Below, in pieces: positions 16,600 through 23,306 of a stretch of DNA of 64,000 nucleotides (its first letter is position 1; the number at the start of each line of letters is the position of its first letter). Location: positions 124,001 to 188,000 of the forward strand of contig JAEZIB010000102.1 in NCBI GenBank assembly GCA_023416275.1. The letters run 5' to 3'. The notes below the pieces were generated by a model. It did not search any database. It was not told where the DNA came from and was given only the letters and a program-made list of their open reading frames with translations. Origin of the DNA: Bacillota bacterium. GTDB taxonomy: Bacteria > Bacillota > Clostridia > Acetivibrionales > DSM-1351. The position numbers were made by a program, and so were the translations under genes.

Positions 16600-17847
16600 A
16601 TGAAAAGATTTAGTAAGTTAATTGGGGTTATTGTAGTATTTATGGTAATGATGGTTACATTTTGTTCTGTGAGTTTTGCAGCTACGGTAGGACAAGCATT
16701 AACTAGTCCAGAGAGTGGATGGCAGAGGATTGATGACACTAACTTATTAATTACATATAAAGGTGATATTAAGAAATTTACAAATGGTTACCCCTGCTAT
16801 AATAATACATATATACGGTTAGGTTATAATGGTATAGGTTCCGCTGATTTTGTTTTTTATGGTTCAAAGATAAGAATAATTTCATATTGTAATACTGGCT
16901 CAGAATCTCAAAATGTTCAAGTTAAAATAGATGGTGTTATAGCTGGTAATTATGATAATCGGACAGCCGGAAATATATATCAGCTCCTCATCTTTGAAAA
17001 ATCTAATCTAACATCAGGTGCGCACCATGTTGAAATAACTTCATTAGATAAAAGCTCTGTTGGTTCAGTATTAGATGCAATAGATATAGATACAACGGGA
17101 TACTTAGTTGATGCCCATATACCTAATGTTCCAACAAACTTGAAGGCTATAGCTGATAACAACAAAGTTACTCTAAGCTGGAACTCTGTATCAGATGCAA
17201 CAAGCTATAATATTTACAGGTCAGAAAAATCTAGTTCTAGATACACAAAAATTGGTTCAACAACATCAGAAGATATAACAACATATACTGATACAACAGC
17301 TAAAAGTGGAACTACATACTACTATGTGGTAACCGCTGTTACTGCAAATGGTGAGAGCCAAAATTCAAATGAAGTCTCAGCAACATTACAAGCAACTAAT
17401 CAACTAAAACTAGTCCTCGAAGTAAATGAAGAAAAACAATTAAGTGTAAGTGATGAATTAAGTGATAATATTGAAATGGATTGGGTATCTTCTGATTCTA
17501 CAATAGCCACAGTTAATGAAAACGGAAAGGTTAAAGCGATAAAATCAGGAAACACTGTAGTTACATGTACAAGTGAAGATAAATTATATACCGAATCAAT
17601 TAATGTATTGATAGTAGATTTAGAGTATCAGTTAGCAGTTGATTTAACTGTAGGAGATTCATGCAGATTAACCGTTGATGATTTGGCTAATGCAACTAAT
17701 GTAACATGGTCATCATATGATGCTAATATTGCAACTGTGACCTCTAAAGGAAAGGTAACAGCTATAAGTGAGGGATTAACATACATAGTTGCAAGTGATA
17801 AAGATGGTAATGAAATAGGAAGGATTTATATTAGAGTAAGGAAGTAA
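16600..17847 (+). CDS. Secreted protein with FN3 and bacterial Ig-like domains
   Basis: A 415-residue exported protein. A signal peptide (MKRFSKLIGVIVVFMVMM...SVSFA, cut near residue 27) is followed by a jelly-roll-like domain of ~150 residues (VGQALTSPESGWQRIDD onward). Next come a fibronectin type III domain (about 180-265, VPTNLKAIADNNKVTLSW) and two Big_2-type Ig-like domains (SDSTIATVNENGKVKAI and YDANIATVTSKGKVTAI). No catalytic motif or surface anchor is seen. The ATG at 16600 lies 8 nt after GGAGG; an in-frame TTG at 16585 precedes that site. It may be a surface adhesin or carbohydrate-binding cargo. A lysogenic-conversion role is inference. Confidence 0.8.
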   Translation: MKRFSKLIGVIVVFMVMMVTFCSVSFAATVGQALTSPESGWQRIDDTNLLITYKGDIKKFTNGYPCYNNTYIRLGYNGIGSADFVFYGSKIRIISYCNTGSESQNVQVKIDGVIAGNYDNRTAGNIYQLLIFEKSNLTSGAHHVEITSLDKSSVGSVLDAIDIDTTGYLVDAHIPNVPTNLKAIADNNKVTLSWNSVSDATSYNIYRSEKSSSRYTKIGSTTSEDITTYTDTTAKSGTTYYYVVTAVTANGESQNSNEVSATLQATNQLKLVLEVNEEKQLSVSDELSDNIEMDWVSSDSTIATVNENGKVKAIKSGNTVVTCTSEDKLYTESINVLIVDLEYQLAVDLTVGDSCRLTVDDLANATNVTWSSYDANIATVTSKGKVTAISEGLTYIVASDKDGNEIGRIYIRVRK

Positions 17848-17888
17848 AAAAAGTTAAGGATAAACTGAATAGATTATCTTCAAACTAA

Positions 17889-17917
17889 GGGGATTACTCA
17901 GAAATGGGTAGTCCTTT
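17889..17917 (+). terminator. Weak terminator after Ig-like protein gene
   Basis: GGATTACTC/GGGTAGTCC (17891-17899 and 17906-17914, three G-U pairs), flanked by AAGG and TTTGG. The short U-tract makes it a weak terminator. Confidence 0.5.
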
Positions 17918-18029
17918 GGTATATACGATTATTTCTAACAAGTTGTAATCCCACCCTATAATTTACCATAGTATATATGAAAAGATAATTACCGCACATT
18001 TACAAAATCCATTATAACTTACAAATTGC

Positions 18030-18057
18030 TTGATTTTATTCCATTTTATAGTATAAT
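18030..18057 (+). promoter_or_regulatory. Probable promoter of the membrane sensor gene
   Basis: TTGATT at 18030-18035, a 16-nt spacer and TATAAT at 18052-18057 lie 33 nt before the start codon. Confidence 0.6.
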
Positions 18058-18089
18058 GTAATAATAGTTTTTAATTTGTGGAGGTTATA

Positions 18090-18992
18090 ATGAAAAAAAC
18101 TATTTTACAAAAAATAATTGATAATTTTATATATTTTGAAATTACTTTAATGATTATATCTGCTTTATCATCATTCTTTACTTTTTATCAGTATTTTAGT
18201 GAGAGAAATAATAATATTGTTTTTGGAATTGTAACAATTATTGTTTCTTTATTTATTATAATTTTAGCAGTAAAACATATATATCATTTACGAGATTCTT
18301 ATAATAGAATTATGTCTAAAACTTCTGATTGTTTTCATAAGTTAAATCATAATTTAAGAGACACTTTTTTTGATACAAAAAGGTTAAATGAAACTAATAT
18401 TTTGACGATAGATTATTTAACAGAGAAATTTATTTCGAAAGTAAAAGATTGCGTTAATTATCTGTCAGATACTCTGTCTAGTTTAACTGGAAAAGAAGTA
18501 AATGTTTGTATTAAAGTTTTTGAACCAACAAAAAACGGAAACCCATATGATGAAAATAATGCATATATATCAACACTATGTCGTAGTTCAAATTCACAAT
18601 CTACTAGAACAAATAAAGATAAAATTTCAAAGGTAATTGATAATACTGATTTTAGTATAATTCTATTCGAAGGAGCAAGCGAATTTTATCAAGTTGATTT
18701 AAATGAATATTTAAAAAATAATGAGTATCGTAACTCCAATAAACTTTGGAAAAAACAATATAAATGTACTATAGTTGTACCTATAAGGATAGGAAATAAA
18801 TTTTTAAATGGTGGTGACGATAATATGTATGATATAATGGGATTTGTTTGTGTAGATTCAAATTCCATTGATACTTTTACAAATTATAATATATTATATT
18901 ATGTTGATATTGTAAAATCATTTTCTGATGCTTTATATAAATATTTTAAACAATATGAAGTATTTATAAGTCAATTAAAAGTAACGGTATAA
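18090..18992 (+). CDS. Membrane protein with two N-terminal helices and a GAF-like domain
   Basis: A 300-residue protein with two transmembrane helices near residues 16-40 and 46-64 (VFGIVTIIVSLFIIILAV), then ~230 cytoplasmic residues. The late segment CTIVVPIRIGN...YDIMGFVCVDS resembles the end of a GAF sensor domain. No kinase, cyclase or output domain is visible. The ATG at 18090 follows GGAGGTTATA; the upstream GTG at 18078 is rejected. It stands alone with its own promoter. In an island rich in possible defence genes it might sense infection, but this is only a guess. The family is not recognised. Confidence 0.6.
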   Translation: MKKTILQKIIDNFIYFEITLMIISALSSFFTFYQYFSERNNNIVFGIVTIIVSLFIIILAVKHIYHLRDSYNRIMSKTSDCFHKLNHNLRDTFFDTKRLNETNILTIDYLTEKFISKVKDCVNYLSDTLSSLTGKEVNVCIKVFEPTKNGNPYDENNAYISTLCRSSNSQSTRTNKDKISKVIDNTDFSIILFEGASEFYQVDLNEYLKNNEYRNSNKLWKKQYKCTIVVPIRIGNKFLNGGDDNMYDIMGFVCVDSNSIDTFTNYNILYYVDIVKSFSDALYKYFKQYEVFISQLKVTV

Positions 18993-19038
18993 AAAGTATT
19001 TTAATAGTATAAAATATAAGGGAGGTGAGGTGTTTTCA

Positions 19039-19203
19039 ATGATAAAAGATGCATTAAAAGAAAATCTTAAAAAAAACAAAGATTCTACAGAAGAAAATGA
19101 TAAAGACGAAAAAAATAAGCAGAGGATTAAGTACTCTGTAAGTTGTTTATTCCCTAATATTGAAGTAAGGGATATTGCAATGAATATTGCTAAAAGATAT
19201 TAA
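19039..19203 (+). CDS. 54-residue charged protein
   Basis: A short gene with a clear ribosome site (GAGGTG 6 nt before the ATG, GGAGGTGA further up) and a terminator 13 nt after its stop. The product begins with a lysine/glutamate-rich helix (MIKDALKENLKKNKDSTEEN) and ends with KYSVSCLFPNIEVRDIAMNI plus AKRY. No family is recognised. It lies between the membrane sensor and the lysis genes. Confidence 0.5.
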   Translation: MIKDALKENLKKNKDSTEENDKDEKNKQRIKYSVSCLFPNIEVRDIAMNIAKRY

Positions 19204-19215
19204 TATATTTTTTCA

Positions 19216-19242
19216 AGACCTTCTCAATCGGAGGTCTTTTTT
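19216..19242 (+). terminator. Terminator after the 54-residue gene
   Basis: AGACCTTC/GGAGGTCT (19216-19223, 19230-19237) has a 6-nt loop and six T. Confidence 0.85.
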
Positions 19243-19283
19243 CATGGGTAAATTATTGAGTAAAAACTAATATCAACAAAGCG

Positions 19284-19335
19284 AAAAAGAGACGGGCCGA
19301 CCATTCTAGAGTGTGGGTTGATTAGTCTCTTTTTT
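19284..19335 (+). terminator. Terminator upstream of lysis genes
   Basis: AAAAAGAGAC/GTCTCTTTTT (19284-19293 and 19325-19334) is a 10-bp stem with a 31-nt loop and runs into T. It isolates the lysis genes from upstream transcription. Confidence 0.7.
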
Positions 19336-19336
19336 G

Positions 19337-19525
19337 ATGTGTAAAAATAAATCAATAAAGAAAGAAGGTATTGAAATAGTAATAAAATTTAGCGAACAGT
19401 TTCAAGAATTAATTAATTTTGATATTCCTAGAGAAATGCTTTCTTCTGTAAAATGTGGACATATAGAAGATGAATTAAAATATGCTGAGAATGGTTTTAT
19501 TGAAAAATATTGTATGGAATATTAA
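19337..19525 (+). CDS. Possible 62-residue protein before lysis genes
   Basis: An open frame of 62 codons from ATG 19337. That ATG has no ribosome site and lies next to a terminator. Starting at ATT 19370 instead puts AGAAGG just upstream. The product is acidic with a predicted helix (KFSEQFQELINFDIPREMLS). It is weakly supported; it may be a small phage-type gene or not translated at all. Confidence 0.3.
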   Translation: MCKNKSIKKEGIEIVIKFSEQFQELINFDIPREMLSSVKCGHIEDELKYAENGFIEKYCMEY

Positions 19526-19564
19526 GCAAAAATAGTTTAATTAACATAGAAAGGACTGATATAA

Positions 19565-20200
19565 ATGATAGATAGATTTATAAATTTAATCAACTCTAAA
19601 CTAGGTTGTGCTTATATTTGGGGTGGTCAAAATGATGAAATATTAACAAATGAAAAATTAGACCTGTTAATGAAAACTTTTGGACAGGAACATTACATAA
19701 CAAAGAATTTTGATGCTAGGAAGTGGATTGGTAGGAAGGGGTATTATGATTGCTCAGGTTTAGTTTGTTTTTGTTTACAGAGTTTAGGCTTAATAACAAA
19801 AGGGTCTGATTATACAGCTAGTACATTATATAGTCAGTTATGTACTCCTGTGACTAAAGCAGAACTCAAAACTGGGGATTTATGCTTTAATAAGTCAACT
19901 ACAGGCATTGTACATGTTGGTGTATATATGGGTAATAATAGAGTAACCCATGCTAGAGGTACATTTTATGGTGTATGTAATACGGAGTTATTTAACTCAT
20001 TTAATACATTTGGCAGATTAAAGTGTTTTAAAGAAGAGATGGAAAAACCTGTAGTTATAGATGAGTTAAAAGAAGCTCTGACATTCTTATCAAAAAAGGC
20101 TGGGATTGATTATACTGTTTGGTATAAGGTGGCTAAAGATGTTCGATACTTGGATAAGTGTTTCATAAAGATAGCAAATGCATGGAAGAAAGTGGGGTAG
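19565..20200 (+). CDS. NlpC/P60-family peptidoglycan endopeptidase (endolysin)
   Basis: A 211-residue cell-wall hydrolase. The N-terminal ~150 residues form an NlpC/P60 papain-like domain with catalytic C63 (YYDCSGLVCF) and H117 (GIVHVGVYMG); family members cut the D-Glu to diamino-acid bond in peptide stems. It lacks a signal peptide, as expected for an endolysin released by holins, and two holin genes follow directly. The C-terminal ~60 residues (VIDELKEALTFLSKKAGIDY) are helical and may be a wall-binding or targeting part. GAAAGGACTG precedes the ATG. The product would lyse the host at the end of an induction cycle. Confidence 0.88.
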   Translation: MIDRFINLINSKLGCAYIWGGQNDEILTNEKLDLLMKTFGQEHYITKNFDARKWIGRKGYYDCSGLVCFCLQSLGLITKGSDYTASTLYSQLCTPVTKAELKTGDLCFNKSTTGIVHVGVYMGNNRVTHARGTFYGVCNTELFNSFNTFGRLKCFKEEMEKPVVIDELKEALTFLSKKAGIDYTVWYKVAKDVRYLDKCFIKIANAWKKVG

Positions 20201-20205
20201 TAGGT

Positions 20206-20448
20206 ATGGATGAAATTATAAAAGACAAGTTTAATCAGCATGAAAAGAGACTTGATGAACATGATAAAAAGATTGATGTACTTGAGAAGGATAATGCAAC
20301 AAACACCACTGAGATTAAAAATTTGTGTACTCAAATATCAAGTCTAGTAGGAACTTTAAAATGGTTAATAGGTATAGTAGTTGGCTTATTTGGAACTTCT
20401 CTTGTAGGGTTCTTTTTTTATGCTATCCAGAGCCATTTATTTAAATAA
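20206..20448 (+). CDS. XhlA-like holin-associated membrane protein
   Basis: An 80-residue protein with an N-terminal coiled coil (DKFNQHEKRLDEHDKKIDVL) and one C-terminal transmembrane helix (LKWLIGIVVGLFGTSLVGFF), the pattern of the XhlA/BhlA hemolysin-holin family of Bacillus and Clostridium phages. The ATG at 20206 is chosen because it falls after the endolysin stop. A longer frame from 20158 would overlap the endolysin by 43 nt and lacks a ribosome site. It probably acts with the next gene to open the membrane to the endolysin. Confidence 0.85.
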   Translation: MDEIIKDKFNQHEKRLDEHDKKIDVLEKDNATNTTEIKNLCTQISSLVGTLKWLIGIVVGLFGTSLVGFFFYAIQSHLFK

Positions 20449-20468
20449 GAAAGTGGAGGTACATATCT

Positions 20469-20651
20469 ATGAAACAAAATAGATTTAAGAGTTGGGGATT
20501 ATGGTTGTCAGTTGCAGCTTTAATTGGATTTATAAGCAAGACTTATTTAGTTTGTGAGATACGTCAGTTTGATACTTTGGTTAATATGGTACTTATAGTA
20601 TTGGCAGGATTCGGTATAATTAATAATCCTACTGATAAAACAAGTATATAG
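20469..20651 (+). CDS. Phage holin (phiLC3-type)
   Basis: A 60-residue protein with two hydrophobic helices (WGLWLSVAALIGFISKTY and LVNMVLIVLAGFGIINNP) around the turn CEIRQFDTL, and the tail NNPTDKTSI, a signature of the Phage_holin_1 family. Holins form membrane lesions that let the endolysin reach the wall. AAGTGGAGG precedes the ATG. It is the last gene of the lysis cassette and of island 1, followed by a strong terminator. Confidence 0.9.
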   Translation: MKQNRFKSWGLWLSVAALIGFISKTYLVCEIRQFDTLVNMVLIVLAGFGIINNPTDKTSI

Positions 20652-20662
20652 TGGTAGTTAAT

Positions 20663-20711
20663 AATTTAAGCATGGGGTACAGAAAATTGTATCGTATGCT
20701 TAAATTTTTTT
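20663..20711 (+). terminator. Terminator of lysis cassette
   Basis: A perfect 11-bp stem AATTTAAGCAT/ATGCTTAAATT (20663-20673, 20696-20706) continues into seven T. Confidence 0.92.
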
Positions 20712-20741
20712 CGCTTTTTTATTGGGAAATTAAATGTATTT

Positions 20742-20771
20742 TTGACATCTTCATTGAAAAAGATATATAAA
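20742..20771 (+). promoter_or_regulatory. Outward promoter at right end of island 1
   Basis: TTGACA at 20742-20747, an 18-nt spacer and TATAAA at 20766-20771 read out of the island. In the excised circle this would point across the joined attachment site toward the integrase. Confidence 0.5.
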
Positions 20772-20868
20772 TTTGATAGAATAATCTTAATCAAATGACG
20801 GGTGTCATTTTTAAATTTATACTTATACAAACCAAGCAAATATGCGACTTCCAGAGTTTAATTTCAAT

Positions 20869-20968
20869 TGCTCACGTTGAAATGATGGGTCTTATCGGAG
20901 CAGGTAACAACCCAATGGTTGGTATGACAGTTGCTATTGCTGTTGCTATTGAAGAGAACTCAAAGTAA
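20869..20968 (+). pseudogene. attR: displaced original 3' end of the GGGtGRT gene
   Basis: This segment encodes the last 32 residues of the GGGtGRT protein (AHVEMMGLIGAGNNPMVGMT onward) and its TAA stop but has no start. It matches 8232-8330 in 96 of 99 positions. It is the chromosomal 3' end cut off by integration of island 1 and forms the right attachment site. Confidence 0.92.
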
Positions 20969-20997
20969 TTTTTTATAGATCTAGAATTCTATGAAAG

Positions 20998-21042
20998 AAA
21001 AAAGAGATGAAGGTGTTTATTTTACCTTCATCTCTTTTTTTT
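20998..21042 (+). terminator. Original GGGtGRT operon terminator, displaced
   Basis: AAAAAAGAGATGAAGGT (20998-21014) pairs perfectly with 21024-21040, and the T-run continues to 21042. It sits 29 nt after the displaced stop codon, where the operon terminator stood before integration. Confidence 0.92.
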
Positions 21043-21105
21043 AAGAATTTATTATATGAAACTTAAATTTACATAGTCAATTACAGTATAAAATACCGTC
21101 AGATT

Positions 21106-21234
21106 CTAGAAATTTTTATCTGATTTTTCTTTTTCATGTTTGTCGCTGGCTTTCGATGCATAATGACCTATAATTGGACCTCCAATACAAAAAATAGCCA
21201 TAAAAATAATAACAACAACTAGCGTTGTGCTCAT
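21106..21234 (-). CDS. 42-residue single-span membrane protein
   Basis: A small gene with an excellent ribosome site (GGAGGTGAT, 5 nt before the ATG). The product has an N-terminal transmembrane helix (TLVVVIIFMAIFCIGGPIIG) and a charged tail (HYASKASDKHEKEKSDKNF). It is encoded 22 nt downstream of the next minus-strand gene, so the two are probably one transcript. The function is unknown. Confidence 0.7.
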   Translation of the reverse strand: MSTTLVVVIIFMAIFCIGGPIIGHYASKASDKHEKEKSDKNF

Positions 21235-21256
21235 AATATCACCTCCGTTATTTTAT

Positions 21257-21634
21257 TTAAAGTTCAATAACATTGTGATATCCTTTGTTTTTACTCCCGT
21301 TGAAATAATGAGGAATGGATTGACGGATTATCTTACGATAATCAATTGGTTCTCGTATAATAGAATAATTTGCAATAGAAAAATCTTCTGTATATATTTG
21401 ATGATAAATATAAAAAGGCGAATTATTTATTTGACATTTCTGAATTGACGTTTTCTGGTTTTCATTATGTATATATAATACATCTGCATAAACATAACTT
21501 GATAAAATAAGTGCTCTAGAATTATGAGAATGGGTATTAAGCCTGTCGGCAGCTATACTTCCTGGCAGGAGCTGTATAACGATAAGTGCAGCTATTGAGA
21601 TTAAAATAAGTCTCAAAGTTTTATTCAGCTTCAT
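21257..21634 (-). CDS. Exported or membrane-anchored hypothetical protein
   Basis: A 125-residue protein with an N-terminal signal or anchor helix (RLILISIAALIVIQLLPGSI) and a basic, tyrosine-rich exterior part (NYSIIREPIDYRKIIRQSIP). The ATG at 21634 has GGAGGG 8 nt upstream; an ATG at 21658 lies before that site. It is followed on the same strand by the 42-residue membrane protein. I do not recognise the family. Confidence 0.6.
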   Translation of the reverse strand: MKLNKTLRLILISIAALIVIQLLPGSIAADRLNTHSHNSRALILSSYVYADVLYIHNENQKTSIQKCQINNSPFYIYHQIYTEDFSIANYSIIREPIDYRKIIRQSIPHYFNGSKNKGYHNVIEL

Positions 21635-21924
21635 GTAGTACCCTCCAATTAAATGCACATATTGAGTATAACATAAGTTATATAATGAAGCCTATGAAAA
21701 AAATGTAACTTTTTAAAATATTACTTATCTTAACAAATACTAACAAGTAATTCCTATTCGTCCTAACTGTATAATAAGCTAATTATATTTGTAAGTTTTT
21801 ACACATTTTTTTCGGGAATTTTCAAATAAAGCCCTGTATGATACAATAGCCGGGGAATCAATTTTTTAAACAAAAATGAAGTGTTTTGGTATACTCAACA
21901 GACAATATTTGAAAGGTGAAATAC

Positions 21925-22962
21925 ATGGGTAATCATAAATATGCTGAGCTTGCAAATAAGCTTCGTGAAGCAATAAAGACAGGGATTTACACTGAGGGAC
22001 AAAAGCTACCCAGCGAAAATCAATTGGCTTTACAAACAGGTTATAGCAGACAAACAGTGCGTCAAGCAATCAGTGTTCTGGAAAATGAAGGACTTACAAG
22101 CCGTATACAAGGAAGCGGCACATATGTTAAAGGTTCTAAGCTACACAGAGAGCCTACTCACAACATTGCTGTAGTAACAACATATATAGGCGAATATATT
22201 TTTCCTGCAATTTTACTAGGTATTGACCAGGTGCTTGCAGAAAATGGATATACCTCTATGCTTTTAGCCACTCGCAATCGTGTAGACAATGAGCGTAAGG
22301 TGCTGATGGAGTTACTTCAGAAGCCGATAGATGGTTTGATTGTGGAAGGTACTAAGACTGCTCTGCCAAATCCTAATATTGACTTATATGAACAGTTTGG
22401 CAGACTAGGAATTCCGGTAGTATTTATAAATGGTTATTACCCTAAACTTAAAAACATCATATATGTTGTTGCTGATGACAGGTGTGGCGGAAAGATGGCA
22501 TGTGAAATTCTTTTGAAAAAAGGTCATAAGCGTATTGCGGGGATATTTAAAAGCGATGACATCCAGGGACACCGCCGATACGCAGGCTATTCTGAGGCAT
22601 TATGTAAAGCAGAGCTTTCGGTAGATGATGATAATGTAATGTGGTATAATACGGAGAATCGAGACAGCCTTATTGCAAGTACTATTTTGCAAGTACTTTC
22701 GGGTTGTACAGCTGTGGTGTGCTATAATGATGAGGTAGCATTTCAGGTTTTGAAAGAGCTTCAGGAACAAAAATCAGGGACTTATCAGGCTGTTGAAATA
22801 GTTAGTTTTGACAATAGCACAATAGCAAAGCTTTCAGCAGTTCCATATATTTCATTGTCAAATCCAAAAGAAAAAATTGGGTATCTTGCTGCAGCTAAAA
22901 TGATCAATATTTTAAGAAATGAAAAGGAAAAGTCTACAGTGCTGCCTTGGAGCATAGAATAG
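21925..22962 (+). CDS. araR: AraR-type arabinose repressor (GntR HTH + LacI-type sensor)
   Basis: A 345-residue transcription repressor of L-arabinose use. The N-terminus (1-70) is a GntR winged helix (YAELANKLREAIKTGIYTEG, QLALQTGYSRQTVRQAISVL) and the rest is a periplasmic-binding/LacI-like sugar-sensing domain (HNIAVVTTYIGEYIFPAILL onward). This fusion is the B. subtilis AraR architecture. The ATG at 21925 follows GAAAGGTG by 6 nt. The gene precedes the arabinose genes, and a palindrome containing the AraR core TTGTACGTACAA lies at 23048-23093. Arabinose presumably releases it from that operator. Confidence 0.9.
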   Translation: MGNHKYAELANKLREAIKTGIYTEGQKLPSENQLALQTGYSRQTVRQAISVLENEGLTSRIQGSGTYVKGSKLHREPTHNIAVVTTYIGEYIFPAILLGIDQVLAENGYTSMLLATRNRVDNERKVLMELLQKPIDGLIVEGTKTALPNPNIDLYEQFGRLGIPVVFINGYYPKLKNIIYVVADDRCGGKMACEILLKKGHKRIAGIFKSDDIQGHRRYAGYSEALCKAELSVDDDNVMWYNTENRDSLIASTILQVLSGCTAVVCYNDEVAFQVLKELQEQKSGTYQAVEIVSFDNSTIAKLSAVPYISLSNPKEKIGYLAAAKMINILRNEKEKSTVLPWSIE

Positions 22963-23027
22963 CAGAAATTAAAAATTTAGTATTTATTTTACGAAATATA
23001 AAATAGTTTTTGAGAAATTTCTTCTTG

Positions 23028-23093
23028 TACCGCATATATTAATGCGGTATTATATTAGAGTAAGTTGTACGTACAACTTGCTCTAATATAATA
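23028..23093 (+). promoter_or_regulatory. AraR operator: 46-bp palindrome ahead of ribulokinase
   Basis: A palindrome centred at 23070/23071 spans 23048-23093 with a single mismatch. Its core AAGTTGTACGTACAACTT matches the known AraR operator (ATTTGTACGTACAAAT). A second hairpin, TACCGCAT/ATGCGGTA (23028-23035, 23042-23049), abuts it and may end the araR transcript. The 344-nt spacer holds no gene. Confidence 0.88.
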
Positions 23094-23306
23094 AAAGTAG
23101 TATTAAAGTAGTATTTGAAATTAAAAGACGGCTTAATAGTTCGGAAATAAATATGCAAAGATAGTGTATTTTCGAGCTTCAAAAACAAATGGTTTTTGCT
23201 AGTGTATAGGGAAGTGTAAAGTAATACTGTGTTTCTCGTTAAAGCAGAGGCTTTACACAAATAGTTTAACCATAATTTTGTGCCCAATGTGGGCGTGGAG
23301 GTAAGC

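Larger units (their letters stand above)
8332..20868. mobile_element. Island 1: integrase-bearing phage-satellite-like element
   Basis: The island is delimited by the 99-bp repeats and has a tyrosine integrase immediately inside the left end. Its contents are strongly AT-rich and unlike the neighbouring housekeeping genes: repressor with operators, helicase, defence-like genes, secreted protein and a lysis cassette. No head, tail, portal or terminase genes and no conjugation genes are seen. It could be a phage satellite, a decayed prophage or a non-conjugative integrated element; the choice cannot be made from sequence alone. Confidence 0.88.
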
